Shown here: in pieces, positions 25,149 through 33,795 of the stretch
Position numbering within the stretch: the stretch's first letter is position 1
Layout of the letters: each line of letters opens with the position of its first letter
Assembly (NCBI GenBank): GCA_023266195.1
Contig: JAHFRP010000001.1
Span: 124,001 to 188,000 of the forward strand
Direction: 5' to 3'
DNA: 64,000 bases
DNA from: Sulfuricella sp.
Lineage (GTDB): Bacteria; Pseudomonadota; Gammaproteobacteria; Burkholderiales; Sulfuricellaceae
Notes under the pieces: model-generated
What the model saw: only the letters and a program-made list of their open reading frames with translations
The model's database searches: none
What the model was told of the DNA's origin: nothing
Program-made: the position numbers and the translations under genes

Positions 25149-26319
25149 GATCGCCGTTCGTCTGCGCTGGGACGGCCAGCGCATAACCAGGGCGGAACTG
25201 GAGTCGCGCCGCCCGCTGCAGCCGGTCGCCTTGCTGCGCGGCAAATCGGCGGCAGAGGCGGCGCATACCTTGCCGCTGTTGTTCAGCATCTGCGCCAAAG
25301 CCCAGGGCGTGGCCGCGGTGACGGCGCTGGAGGCCGCGCAGGGCATTGCGCCCGGTCCGTCCGCCGTGAAATGGCGCGAACGGCTGGTGGTCGGCGAGGC
25401 GATCCAGGAATTGCTGTGGCGTTTCCTGCTCGATCTGCCCGGACTCCTGGGCGAGCCGCGCAACCCGGAATTGCTGACCGGTCTGCGTCGCCGCTTTGCC
25501 GGCCTGGTTGCGCCGGCGATGGCGGACGACGTCTGGAAAACGCCGGGAGCCGCCTTGCCCGAGCCGGACGCGGCAGCGTGGGAGGCGTTCTCCCGCGAGG
25601 TGGAGGCCGCTGTCGGCGCGAATATTCTGGGCATGCCGGCAGAAACCTGGCATCGGACGATCACGCTCGATCAGGTGTCGCGCTGGCTGCATGCCGCGTC
25701 TACGCCTACCGCCCGGCTGCTGCTCCGATTGTGCAACGGCAAGGGATTGTGGGGTGACGGCGGGGTTCCGCTGATGCCGGAGGCGAACCGCGAACGGGTG
25801 ATGAACGAACTGCTGCCTGGGCTGGAGGGTGATCCGGACTTCGCCTTGCGCCCGCATTGGCAGGGTCGGCCCGTGGAAACCGGCGCACTGTCACGCATGC
25901 GCGGCCATGCCCTGCTCGCCGGGTTGCTCCAGCGCGACGGCGCGACCGTGTTGGCACGCCTGCTGGCGCGCCTGGTGGAGTTGGTCGAACTGGTGCGGTG
26001 GCTGCGCGAACCGTCGCCTCACCCGGTGATCGAATCCGTAGCGCCGGCTCCGCGTACCGGCCTGGCCTGGATTCAGACCGCGCGCGGTCTGCTGCTGCAC
26101 CGGGCCGCGCTGGACGAAGAAGGGCGGGTTCTGGGCTACCGCGTCGTTGCCCCGACCGAATGGAATTTTCATCCGGCCGGTCCGTGTATCCGCGGACTGG
26201 CGGGCCGGAGCGCGGCCAGCCAGGAGGATGCGCGCGGTTGCGCCGAGCTTTTGGTTCAGGCGCTCGATCCTTGCGTGGCTTATCAAATCGATATTTTGAA
26301 GGACACCTCACATGCATGA
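25132..26319 (+). CDS. hupK: HupK-like maturation factor related to the large subunit
   Basis: A 395-residue protein starting at GTG 25132 with GGGGAGG before it. It resembles a degenerate hydrogenase large subunit: FSICAKAQGVAAVTALE stands where RICGVC would be, VVAPTEWNFHPAGP matches the conserved (A/P)TTWN region, and the end reads LDPCVAYQIDI where DPCxxCxxH would be. HupK is proposed to be a scaffold on which the Fe(CN)2CO group is assembled or held. It overlaps hybE and hypA, so translation is coupled. Confidence 0.82.
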   Translation: MNLEGKIAVRLRWDGQRITRAELESRRPLQPVALLRGKSAAEAAHTLPLLFSICAKAQGVAAVTALEAAQGIAPGPSAVKWRERLVVGEAIQELLWRFLLDLPGLLGEPRNPELLTGLRRRFAGLVAPAMADDVWKTPGAALPEPDAAAWEAFSREVEAAVGANILGMPAETWHRTITLDQVSRWLHAASTPTARLLLRLCNGKGLWGDGGVPLMPEANRERVMNELLPGLEGDPDFALRPHWQGRPVETGALSRMRGHALLAGLLQRDGATVLARLLARLVELVELVRWLREPSPHPVIESVAPAPRTGLAWIQTARGLLLHRAALDEEGRVLGYRVVAPTEWNFHPAGPCIRGLAGRSAASQEDARGCAELLVQALDPCVAYQIDILKDTSHA

Positions 26320-26653
26320 AATGTCGCTGGCCGAAGGCGTCCTGCAGGTGATCGAGGGCAGCGCGAAGCAGAACGGGTTCACCCGTGTGAAAACGGTGTG
26401 GCTGGAGATCGGCCGCTTGTCCGGGGCGGAAGCCGAAGCCATGCGTTTTTGCTTCGATGCGGTGGCGCAGGATACCCTGCTCCAGGGCGCCCGGCTGGAA
26501 ATCGTGGAAACAGAAGGCCAGGGCTGGTGTCTGAGCTGTAGTCAAACGGTCGCGATCCAGCTACGCTACGATCCATGCCCGTTGTGCGGCGGTTATCAGG
26601 TGCAGCCGACCGGCGGCTTGGAAATGCGGGTGAAGGAACTCGAAGTCGAATAG
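26312..26653 (+). CDS. hypA: Nickel-insertion protein HypA
   Basis: A 113-residue HypA. MHEMSLAE has the nickel-binding His2; the zinc site is CLSCSQ and CPLCGG. It delivers Ni2+ to the large subunit with HypB. It overlaps hupK by 8 bp. About 335 bp of repeat DNA separate it from hypB. Confidence 0.95.
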   Translation: MHEMSLAEGVLQVIEGSAKQNGFTRVKTVWLEIGRLSGAEAEAMRFCFDAVAQDTLLQGARLEIVETEGQGWCLSCSQTVAIQLRYDPCPLCGGYQVQPTGGLEMRVKELEVE

Positions 26654-26715
26654 ACCTAACGATCATGGCGAATCGTCGCCCCGAATCATGAAACAGCAAT
26701 TCGCCCTGACCGTTT

Positions 26716-26795
26716 CCCTCTCCCCGCACCCGCAAGGAGTGTCTCCGCCGAGAGCAGCGGCAAAGCCGCTCGCTCTGGCGAGACGGGAGAGGGGG
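26716..26795. repeat. Modular palindrome, frame GGAGTGTCYCCGCCG...GGCGAGAC
   Basis: Outer arms CCCTCTCCCC and GGGAGAGGGG enclose GGAGTGTCTCCGCCG (26736-26750), a variable hairpin GAGCAGCGGC-AAA-GCCGCTCGCTC, and GGCGAGAC. Its flanking tail (GCTTCGCGAGTTT) recurs at 57607. The same frame with different hairpins occurs in hypF, hoxX and before tsaE. Confidence 0.7.
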
Positions 26796-26830
26796 CGAGG
26801 CCTTGCTTCGCGAGTTTCACGCTAAGAACT

Positions 26831-26957
26831 GTTCAACCGCCGATTAGCGCAGATAAACGCCAATATATCATCGTGCAAGGTCCGCTCTGGACTCTCGCGG
26901 TGAATTGGACTGGAACTTTAACGGTCTGAATGATGCGTGTTAATCGACGGTTAACAG
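26831..26957. repeat. GCCGATTA-type inverted repeat before hypB
   Basis: GTTCAACCGCCGATTAGCGC on the left and GCGTGTTAATCGACGGTTAAC on the right, imperfect arms about 75 bp apart. It shares its arm with 7801-7838 and 37114-37242. With the preceding element it fills the hypA-hypB gap. Confidence 0.65.
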
Positions 26958-26988
26958 TCATTTTGGGATAACCATCAGGAGAACAGGC

Positions 26989-28017
26989 ATGTGCACAGTT
27001 TGCGGCTGCGGCCAGGGCGAAACCACCATCGAGGGCGGGGAACACGGGCATGCCCATACCCACGTGCACGAGCACCCGCACGAGCACGGCGGCGCCGCGC
27101 ACGACCATCCACACGAACATACTCACCTGCACGACCCTGCGTCGGGGCACGACCACGAGCACGGCCATGATCATCCGCATCAGGGCGGCGCCGCGCACGA
27201 ACATAGCCACGAACATGGGCACGAGCACGGCGACCTGCATTACGGCACCGGCATCGCGGGGGCGCACGCACCGGGCGTTTCGCAGTCCCGCATGGTGCAG
27301 ATCGAGCAGGACATCCTGGCCAAGAACAACCAGTTCGCCGCCGCCAACCGCCGCGTCTTTGCCGAGCGCGGCATCTTCGCGCTCAACCTGGTATCGAGCC
27401 CCGGCTCCGGCAAGACCACGCTGCTCACCCGTACCATCGGCCTGCTCAAGGGCAAGGCCGGCATCGCGGTGCTGGAAGGCGACCAGCAGACCAGCCTGGA
27501 CGCGGACCGCATCCGCGCGACCGGCGCCGCCGCGATCCAGATCAATACCGGCAAGGGCTGCCATCTCGACGCCCACATGGTCGGCCATGCGATGGAACGG
27601 CTGAATCTGGCCGACGGCTCGCTGCTTCTGATCGAAAACGTCGGCAACCTGGTTTGCCCGGCGGCGTTCGACCTCGGCGAGGCGCACAAGGTGGCGATCC
27701 TGTCCGTCACCGAGGGCGAGGACAAGCCGCTCAAATACCCGGACATGTTCGCCGCCGCCGACGTGATGCTGCTCAACAAGATCGACCTGTTGCCCTATCT
27801 CGACTTCAAGGTGCCGCTGGCGATCGAATACGCCCGGCGCGTCAATCCCAATATTCAGGTGATCCTCACTTCCGCCGTCAGCGGCGAAGGCCTGGAGGAA
27901 TGGCTGGCGTGGGTCGAGGCCGGCCTGAAGCGGGCGGCGGGGCAGAAAGAGCGCGAAGTGGATGCGCTGAAGCGGCGCGTCGCCGAGCTTGAGGCCGCTT
28001 TGGCCGGGAAGGGTTGA
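26989..28017 (+). CDS. hypB: Nickel GTPase HypB with long His-rich domain
   Basis: A 342-residue HypB. The N-terminal CTVCGCG is the high-affinity metal motif. Residues about 18-98 carry 28 His in E-H/D-H/P-H dipeptides and include two copies of GGAAH(D/E)H, suggesting internal duplication; such tails store nickel. The GTPase has [11 protein letters not shown] (P-loop), [27 protein letters not shown], and LNKIDLL. A charged helix closes the protein. It powers nickel delivery with HypA. CAGGAGAA precedes the ATG. It is coupled to hypF. Confidence 0.97.
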   Translation: MCTVCGCGQGETTIEGGEHGHAHTHVHEHPHEHGGAAHDHPHEHTHLHDPASGHDHEHGHDHPHQGGAAHEHSHEHGHEHGDLHYGTGIAGAHAPGVSQSRMVQIEQDILAKNNQFAAANRRVFAERGIFALNLVSSPGSGKTTLLTRTIGLLKGKAGIAVLEGDQQTSLDADRIRATGAAAIQINTGKGCHLDAHMVGHAMERLNLADGSLLLIENVGNLVCPAAFDLGEAHKVAILSVTEGEDKPLKYPDMFAAADVMLLNKIDLLPYLDFKVPLAIEYARRVNPNIQVILTSAVSGEGLEEWLAWVEAGLKRAAGQKEREVDALKRRVAELEAALAGKG

Positions 28018-30731
28018 CGCCGGTGAGCTTCAGAGTGAAGAGCGAGGAGTCGGGAGTGAGGAGTGAAAACCCTCAGCGCCCGGTTTTTGACCTTACTCCT
28101 TACTCCTCACTCCTCACTCCTGTCGCGGTTCGTATCCGTGTCCGCGGTCAGGTGCAGGGCGTCGGATTCCGCCCCTTCGTCTACCGTCTGGCCGCCGAAC
28201 TGGGCCTCTGCGGCTGGGTGCGCAACGACGCCGACGGCGTGGAAATCGAGGCGCAGGGCGGCGCGAAGGAGATCGAATCCCTGCTCGCCCGGCTCAGGGA
28301 CGAGGCGCCGGTGCTGGCGCGGGTGGACGAAGTGAGCGCGACCCCGGCCGGGATTGAGTCCAACCGGCTCGATTTCTCCATCCTGGAGAGCCGCGCCGGC
28401 CATGCCCATACCGGCATCGCGCCCGACGCTGCCCTCTGCCCGGACTGCCTGGCCGAGATTTGCGATCCCGCCGACCGGCGCTACCGCTATGCCTTCACCA
28501 ACTGCACCCACTGCGGCCCGCGCTACACCATCACCCGCCATCTGCCCTACGACCGCCCCAATACCAGCATGGCCGGCTTCGCCCTGTGCCCGGCCTGCAA
28601 GCGCGAATACGACGATCCGCTCGACCGCCGCTTCCATGCCCAGCCCAATGCCTGTCCGGCGTGCGGGCCGAAGCTATGGCTGGTCGATGCCCCGAAATCC
28701 CCCCTAACCCCCCTTTTGCAAAGGGGGGAAACGGCGGAGGCGCCACTGTTCTCTCCTTTGCAAAGGGGGGAAACGGCGGATGCGCTATCGCTCCCTCTTT
28801 CGCAAAATGGAGAAACGGCAACGGCAGCATCCCTCCCCCCTTTGTCTCGCCGTGGTCGCCGCGAAGCGGCGGGAACCCGGCGGGGACACTCCTCGCGGGT
28901 GAAAAAGGGGGGCTGGGGGGGATTCGACGATCCCATCGCCGCCACCGTCGAGCACCTGCGCGCCGGCCGGATCGTCGCGATCAAGGGCGTCGGCGGCTTT
29001 CACCTGATGTGCGACGCACGCAACCCCGAAGCCGTCGCCCGCCTGCGCCGGCGCAAGCAGCGCGAGGAAAAGCCCTTCGCCGTGATGCTGGCGGGGGTTG
29101 CCTCCGTCGCGCCTTTTGCCGAGTGCGATGCGGTGGAACGGGAGCTGCTGGAAAGCCGCGAACGCCCCATCGTCCTGCTAAAGAAGCGGGCCGAGTGCGA
29201 CGCCGCCCTGCCCGGCATCGCCCCCGGCATGAGCGAGCTGGGCGTGCTGCTGCCCTACGCGCCGCTGCATTATTTGCTGTTCCACGAAGCCGCCGGCCGG
29301 CCGCAAGGCACGGCCTGGCTGGCCGCGCCGCAGGAACTGGCGCTGGTCTGCACCTCGGCCAACCCCGGCGACGAACCGCTGGTGACCGGCAACGACGAAG
29401 CGCTTGCCCGTCTGGCGGACATCGCCGATGCGTTTCTGCTGCATGACCGGGACATTCTGGTGCGCTGCGACGATTCTGTAGTGAGGAGTGTAAAAGCAGT
29501 GAGGAGTGAGGAGTATGGAGTGAGGAGTGAAAACCTCCACAGCGTAGTGAGGAGTGAAGAGTCAGGAGTGAAGAGTAAAAATCTCCACCGCGCCGCTTTT
29601 GACTTTACTCCTCACTCATTCTCCTTCGTCCGCCGCGCTCGCGGCTACACCCCGCGCGCCATCAAGCTGGCGCGGGCGGGACGTTCGGTGCTGGCGGTGG
29701 GCGGCTGGTTCAAGAACACCGTCTGCCTGACGCGCGGCGACGAAGCGTTCCTGTCCCAGCACATCGGCGACCTCGACCATGCCGCCACCTGTCGCAGCCT
29801 GGAGGAGGCCGCGCAGCACCTGATGAATGTGCTGGAGATCGAGCCGGAAATCGTCGCCCATGATCGCCACCCGGATTTCTTCAGCACCCGCTTCGCGGTG
29901 GATTTCGCCGGTGGGCGCGGTATTCCCGCCCTCGCCGTGCAGCACCATCACGCCCACATCGCCGCCGTATTGGCCGAGCACGGCGTGGCCGGGCCGGTGC
30001 TGGGACTGGCGCTGGACGGCGTCGGCCTGGGCGCGGACGGTTCTGCGTGGGGCGGCGAACTGCTGCGGGTGGACGGCGTCCAATTCCAGCGCCTCGGCCA
30101 TTTGAATCCGCTCGCGCTGCCCGGCGGCGACCGCGCCGCGCGCGAACCCTGGCGCATGGCGGCGAGCGCCCTGCATGCCTTGGGCCGGGGGGCGGAAATC
30201 GAACGGCGCTTCGCCCACCCGGCCGGTGCGGCGGTGCGGCAGTTGCTGGAACGCAACGTCAACAGCCCGGCCACATCCAGTTGCGGCCGCCTGTTCGACG
30301 CCGCCGCCGGGCTGCTCGGCGTGCGCGATGCGGCGGCCTTCGAAGGCCAGGCCGCGATGCTGCTGGAAGGGCTGGCCGAGGCGCATGGCCCGGCCGTGCC
30401 GCTCGCACAGGGCTATGTGGTGGAAGCCGACGGCCGCCTCAACCTGCTGCCGCTGCTCGCGGCCTTGAGCGAAATCCGCGATGCCGGCTACGGCGCGGCG
30501 CTGTTTCACGCCTCCCTGGCCCAGGCGCTGGCGGCCTGGATCGAACCCGCCCTGGAAAAAACCGGGTTGAACCGCGTCGCCCTGGGCGGCGGCTGCTTTC
30601 TCAACCGACTGCTCTGCGCCGATCTCGGCGCCCGCCTCGCCGGGCTGGGCGTCACCGCGTACCAGGCGCGCCAGGCGCCCCCCAACGATGGCGGGCTGAG
30701 CCTGGGGCAGGCGTGGGTGGCGATGCAGTAA
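28014..30731 (+). CDS. hypF: Carbamoyltransferase HypF with three repeat-encoded insertions
   Basis: A 905-residue HypF (usually about 750). It transfers carbamoyl phosphate to HypE for CN ligand synthesis. Acylphosphatase [18 protein letters not shown], zinc fingers [15 protein letters not shown] and CPACKRE/CPACGP, a YrdC-like domain, and a Kae1-like domain with [10 protein letters not shown] and [10 protein letters not shown] are all present. Insertions from repeat DNA lie at the N-terminus (28029-28119), after the zinc fingers (28695-28925) and near RCDDSVVR (29484-29624); together they account for the excess. The start is TTG at 28014 (overlapping the hypB stop) or GTG at 28023. Probably functional, since all motifs and the frame survive. 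Confidence 0.94.
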   Translation: MTPVSFRVKSEESGVRSENPQRPVFDLTPYSSLLTPVAVRIRVRGQVQGVGFRPFVYRLAAELGLCGWVRNDADGVEIEAQGGAKEIESLLARLRDEAPVLARVDEVSATPAGIESNRLDFSILESRAGHAHTGIAPDAALCPDCLAEICDPADRRYRYAFTNCTHCGPRYTITRHLPYDRPNTSMAGFALCPACKREYDDPLDRRFHAQPNACPACGPKLWLVDAPKSPLTPLLQRGETAEAPLFSPLQRGETADALSLPLSQNGETATAASLPPLSRRGRREAAGTRRGHSSRVKKGGWGGFDDPIAATVEHLRAGRIVAIKGVGGFHLMCDARNPEAVARLRRRKQREEKPFAVMLAGVASVAPFAECDAVERELLESRERPIVLLKKRAECDAALPGIAPGMSELGVLLPYAPLHYLLFHEAAGRPQGTAWLAAPQELALVCTSANPGDEPLVTGNDEALARLADIADAFLLHDRDILVRCDDSVVRSVKAVRSEEYGVRSENLHSVVRSEESGVKSKNLHRAAFDFTPHSFSFVRRARGYTPRAIKLARAGRSVLAVGGWFKNTVCLTRGDEAFLSQHIGDLDHAATCRSLEEAAQHLMNVLEIEPEIVAHDRHPDFFSTRFAVDFAGGRGIPALAVQHHHAHIAAVLAEHGVAGPVLGLALDGVGLGADGSAWGGELLRVDGVQFQRLGHLNPLALPGGDRAAREPWRMAASALHALGRGAEIERRFAHPAGAAVRQLLERNVNSPATSSCGRLFDAAAGLLGVRDAAAFEGQAAMLLEGLAEAHGPAVPLAQGYVVEADGRLNLLPLLAALSEIRDAGYGAALFHASLAQALAAWIEPALEKTGLNRVALGGGCFLNRLLCADLGARLAGLGVTAYQARQAPPNDGGLSLGQAWVAMQ
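28029..28119. repeat. GGAGTGA heptamer inverted repeat in the 5' end of hypF
   Basis: GGAGTCGGGAGTGAGGAGTG on the left and ACTCCTCACTCCTCACTCC on the right. It lies between the start codon and the acylphosphatase domain and adds about 30 residues in frame. Confidence 0.75.
28695..28925. repeat. Composite repeat inserted in hypF after the zinc fingers
   Basis: 231 bp (77 codons). It has a triple 42-bp direct repeat with TTTGCAAAGGGGGGAAACGG at 28715 and 28757 and a decayed copy at 28799, encoding 14-residue units around QRGETA. Then comes the modular frame GTCTCGCCG (28844) - hairpin - GGCGGGGACACTCC. Outer arms are AAATCCCCCC and GGGGGG(A). Confidence 0.8.
29484..29624. repeat. GGAGTGA heptamer element inserted in hypF
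   Basis: AGGAGTG/GGAGTGA units repeat on the left (29484-29578), with one short inverted arm TTTACTCCTCACTC on the right (29604-29617). It adds about 46 residues in frame between DDSVVR and FVRRARGY, where other HypF proteins have a few residues. Confidence 0.78.
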
Positions 30732-30732
30732 T

Positions 30733-30806
30733 GTAGGTCGGGCACCCCGTGCCCGACATGTTTGATTTTTGTTTGAGTTTTGTCGGGCACGGGGTGCCCG
30801 ACCTAC
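30733..30806. repeat. REPIN between hypF and hypC (TCGGGCAC type)
   Basis: GTAGG-TCGGGCAC-CCC-GTGCCCGA and its inverted copy, with a T-rich loop. The same unit recurs at 32334-32405 and 54948-55023. Confidence 0.85.
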
Positions 30807-30823
30807 ATACCAAGGATTGATTC

Positions 30824-31060
30824 ATGTGCCTGGCCATCCCCGCCCGAGTGGTGGAACTGCTGGAAAACGACGCTGCCCTGATCGATGTCGGCGGCGTGCG
30901 GAAGGAAATCTCGGTCGCCCTGGTTGAAGGCGTGGTCGTGGGCGACTACGTCATCGTCCACGTCGGCTACGCGCTCAACCGCCTCGACCCGGAAGAGGCG
31001 GAAAAAACCCTGGCATTGTTCGCACAAATCAACGCGGAAATGGGTGCGTCGCCAATATGA
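30824..31060 (+). CDS. hypC: Maturation chaperone HypC (second copy)
   Basis: A 78-residue HypC starting MCLAIPARVVELLENDAALI, with the essential Cys2 and VGDYVIVHVGYALNRLDPEEA, the family core. It partners HypD in building the Fe(CN)2CO group. AAGGATTGATTC precedes the ATG. It differs clearly from the HybG-like copy at 21870 and, by position next to hypD-hypE, is the general HypC. Confidence 0.95.
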   Translation: MCLAIPARVVELLENDAALIDVGGVRKEISVALVEGVVVGDYVIVHVGYALNRLDPEEAEKTLALFAQINAEMGASPI

Positions 31061-31079
31061 ACCTGGAAAAAAACATTTG

Positions 31080-31188
31080 GCCACAGAGATCACAGAGGAA
31101 AAACACGTGGTTGTCGAAGTTGTTCTCACCCCATCGGGCGAATGTGAAAACACCCCAAAATCCGCTTTTTCTCTGTGTTCTCTGTGGC
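31080..31188. repeat. CCACAGAG inverted repeat between hypC and hypD
   Basis: GCCACAGAGATCACAGAGGA (+AAAA) and the inverted TTTTTCTCTGTGTTCTCTGT (+GGC), near-perfect arms with a 62-bp loop. It ends about 20 bp before the hypD start. Confidence 0.75.
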
Positions 31189-31208
31189 TTGAACTGAGGT
31201 TTTAAGAT

Positions 31209-32330
31209 TTGAAATACATCGACGAATTCCGCGACGGCGCCCTGGCCCGCAAACTCGCCGCCGACATCCGGCGCGAGGTGCAGCCCGGGCGCAGCTATGC
31301 CCTGATGGAATTCTGCGGCGGGCATACCCACGCCATTTTCCGCTACGGAATCCAGGACTTGCTGCCGGAAAACGTGCGCATGATCCACGGCCCCGGCTGC
31401 CCGGTGTGCGTGCTGCCGATCGGCCGGGTGGACAACGCCATAGAACTCGCGCGCATGCCCGGCGTGATCCTGTGCTCCTACGGCGACATGCTGCGCGTGC
31501 CGGGTTCGGAGCGGGTCAGCCTGTTGAAGGCCAAGGCGGGCGGGGCGGATGTACGCATGATCTATTCTGTCGCCGACGCGCTGCGGATCGCCCAGGAAAA
31601 CCCGTCCAGCCAGGTGGTGTTCTTCGCCATCGGCTTCGAGACCACCACGCCGCCCACCGCCGTGGCGATCCTGCAGGCAGAAAAGCTGGGGCTGACCAAT
31701 TTCTCGGTGTTTTCCAACCACGTGCTGACCCCGTCCGCCATCGCCAACATCCTCGAATCGCCCGAAGTGCGCAAGCTGGGCCTGTTGCCGCTGGACGGCT
31801 TCATCGGCCCGGCGCACGTCTCCACCGTGATCGGCAGCCGGCCCTACGAATATTTCGCCTACGAATACCAGCGCCCGGTGGTGATCGCCGGCTTCGAGCC
31901 GCTCGACGTGATGCAGGCGGTGCTGATGCTGGTGCGCCAGTTGAACGAAGGCCGCGCCGAGGTCGAAAACGAGTTCTCGCGCGCGGTGACGCGCGAGGGC
32001 AACCTCAAGGCGCTCGACATGGTGGCGGAAGTGTTCGAACTGCGCCGCGCCTTCGAATGGCGCGGCTTGGGCCTGGTGCCCTACAGCGGGCTGAAGATCA
32101 AGGCCAAATACGCCGAATTCGACGCCGAGCGCCGCTTCGGGCTGACCTACCGGACGGTGCCCGACAACAAGGCCTGCGAATGCGGCGCGATCATCCGCGG
32201 CGTGAAGAAACCGCTCGACTGCAAGCTGTTCGGCACGGTGTGCACGCCTGAGAACCCGGTCGGCTCGTGCATGGTGTCGTCGGAAGGGGCGTGCGCGGCT
32301 TATTACACCTACGGACGATACAGGAATTGA
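31209..32330 (+). CDS. hypD: Fe-S scaffold HypD
   Basis: A 373-residue HypD using a TTG start (MKYIDEFRDG), with GAGG upstream; no ATG fits the conserved N-terminus. CGGHTHAIFRYG, HGPGCPVCVLPIGR, GFETTTPPTAVA and the C-terminal [4Fe-4S] Cys set (KACECGAII, LDCKLFGTVC, GSCMVSSEGAC) are intact. It assembles CN and CO on iron with HypC and HypE. Confidence 0.96.
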   Translation: MKYIDEFRDGALARKLAADIRREVQPGRSYALMEFCGGHTHAIFRYGIQDLLPENVRMIHGPGCPVCVLPIGRVDNAIELARMPGVILCSYGDMLRVPGSERVSLLKAKAGGADVRMIYSVADALRIAQENPSSQVVFFAIGFETTTPPTAVAILQAEKLGLTNFSVFSNHVLTPSAIANILESPEVRKLGLLPLDGFIGPAHVSTVIGSRPYEYFAYEYQRPVVIAGFEPLDVMQAVLMLVRQLNEGRAEVENEFSRAVTREGNLKALDMVAEVFELRRAFEWRGLGLVPYSGLKIKAKYAEFDAERRFGLTYRTVPDNKACECGAIIRGVKKPLDCKLFGTVCTPENPVGSCMVSSEGACAAYYTYGRYRN

Positions 32331-32333
32331 GCG

Positions 32334-32405
32334 GTAGGTCGGGCACCCCGTGCCCGACATGGGTTGCAGGAGATGAAATTGTCGGGCACGGGGTGCCCGA
32401 CCTAC
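32334..32405. repeat. REPIN after hypD (TCGGGCAC type)
   Basis: Same unit as 30733-30806 with a different loop (GGTTGCAGGAGATGAAATT). It starts 3 bp after the hypD stop. Confidence 0.85.
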
Positions 32406-32411
32406 GAGACT

Positions 32412-32617
32412 AGTAGCTGGTGGCTGGTAGCTTGTAGCAAAAGCAGCGCGCGCTTCGCGCGCACAATCCCGCTACAAGCTACAGGCTACAAGCTACAAGC
32501 TACAGGCTACAAGCTACAAGCTACAGGCTACAGGCTACAAGCTACAAGCTACAAGCTACAAGCTACAGGCTACAAGCTACAGGCTACAAGCTACAAGCTA
32601 CAAGCTACAGGCTACAA
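32412..32617. repeat. Hairpin plus 21-copy heptamer array before hypE
   Basis: A hairpin core GCAAAAGCAGCGCGCGCTTC (+GCGCGC) with inverted flanks AGCTTGTAGC/GCTACAAGCT, then GCTACAA or GCTACAG repeated exactly 21 times at 32471-32617 (147 bp). The array ends 15 bp before the hypE start, so it lies in the hypE leader. The core recurs at 33693-33786. Confidence 0.9.
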
Positions 32618-32632
32618 GCCGGAAAGAGACGC

Positions 32633-33682
32633 ATGACTAACATCAGAAAACCCTACATCCGCCCCCTCGACCTCAAGCACGGTCAGGTGGACATGACGCA
32701 CGGCAGCGGCGGGCGGGCGATGGCGCAGCTGGTCGAGGAGTTATTCCTCGCCGCCTTCGACAACGAATACCTCAACCAGCAGAACGATCAGGCCAGCTTT
32801 GCCGTGCCCGGCGGGCGCATGGTGATGGCGACCGATTCGCACGTGGTTTCGCCGCTGTTTTTTCCCGGCGGCGACATCGGCTGCCTGTCGGTGCACGGCA
32901 CCGTCAACGACGTCGCGATGGCGGGTGCCGTGCCGCTTTACCTTTCCGCCGGCTTCATCCTGGAAGAAGGCTTTCCGCTCGCCGACCTGGCGCGCATCGT
33001 CGAGTCCATGGCGCGGGCCGCTAAAGAGGCCAGCGTGCCCATCGTCACCGGCGACACCAAGGTGGTCGAGCGCGGCAAGGGCGACGGCGTGTTCATCAAT
33101 ACCACCGGCGTCGGCGTGGTGCCGGCGGGGGTCAACATCTCCGGCGAGCGCGCCCGGCCGGGAGACGTCATCATCGTCAGCGGGCCGATCGGCGATCACG
33201 GCGTGGCGATCATGTCGCTGCGCGAGAACCTGAGCTTCGGCACCGCCATTCAGTCCGACACTGCCGCGCTGCACGGCCTGGTGGCGGACATGATCGCCGC
33301 CGTGGCGGATATCCACGTGCTGCGCGACCCGACCCGCGGCGGCCTCGCCACCACCCTCAACGAAATCGCCCGCCAGTCCGGCGTCGGCATGATGCTGCGG
33401 GAAACGGCGCTGCCGATCCGCGCCGAAGTGCGCGCCGCGTGCGAGTTTCTCGGGCTCGACCCGCTTTATTCCGCCAACGAGGGCAAGCTCGTCGCGATCT
33501 GCGCGAGAGAGGACGCCCACGCCCTGCTGACGGCGATGCGGGCTCACCCATTGGGGCGCGAAGCGGCCCTGATCGGCGAAGCGATCGCCGACGACCATCA
33601 TTTCGTGCAGATGGAAACCGCCTTCGGCGGCCGCCGCATCGTGGATTGGCTGACGGGCGAGCAGCTGCCGCGGATATGTTGA
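32633..33682 (+). CDS. hypE: Hydrogenase maturation dehydratase HypE
   Basis: A 349-residue HypE of the PurM fold. DMTHGSGGRAM, ATDSHVVSPLFFPGGDIG and DPTRGGLATTLNEIA are ATP/active-site motifs; the protein ends PRIC, the C-terminal Cys that receives the carbamoyl group and is dehydrated to thiocyanate. GGAAAGAG precedes the ATG. The long heptamer array lies in its 5' leader, without breaking the gene. Confidence 0.97.
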   Translation: MTNIRKPYIRPLDLKHGQVDMTHGSGGRAMAQLVEELFLAAFDNEYLNQQNDQASFAVPGGRMVMATDSHVVSPLFFPGGDIGCLSVHGTVNDVAMAGAVPLYLSAGFILEEGFPLADLARIVESMARAAKEASVPIVTGDTKVVERGKGDGVFINTTGVGVVPAGVNISGERARPGDVIIVSGPIGDHGVAIMSLRENLSFGTAIQSDTAALHGLVADMIAAVADIHVLRDPTRGGLATTLNEIARQSGVGMMLRETALPIRAEVRAACEFLGLDPLYSANEGKLVAICAREDAHALLTAMRAHPLGREAALIGEAIADDHHFVQMETAFGGRRIVDWLTGEQLPRIC

Positions 33683-33692
33683 TTAACTCTTT

Positions 33693-33786
33693 AGCTTGGA
33701 GCTGGTAGCTTGTCGCTTGTAGCAAAAGCAGCGCGCGCTTTGCGCGCACGATCAAGCTACCAGCTACCCGCTACAAGCTACAGGCC
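33693..33786. repeat. Hairpin/heptamer element between hypE and hoxX
   Basis: It shares GTAGCAAAAGCAGCGCGCGC with the 32412 element, with inverted flanks AGCTGGTAGCTTG / CAAGCTACCAGCT and only two or three heptamers. It reads like a short form of that element. Confidence 0.82.
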
Positions 33787-33795
33787 TAATACAAA

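Noticed and set aside
28014-30731. hypF as a pseudogene
   Set aside because: Despite three insertions the frame is open throughout and every domain motif is intact.
32471-32617. CRISPR array
   Set aside because: Units are 7 bp and directly abutting, with no unique spacers and no cas genes.
32364-32636. A 90-codon plus-strand ORF overlapping the hypE start
   Set aside because: Its product is a repeated LQATGYK unit produced only because the heptamer array has no stops; no ribosome site.
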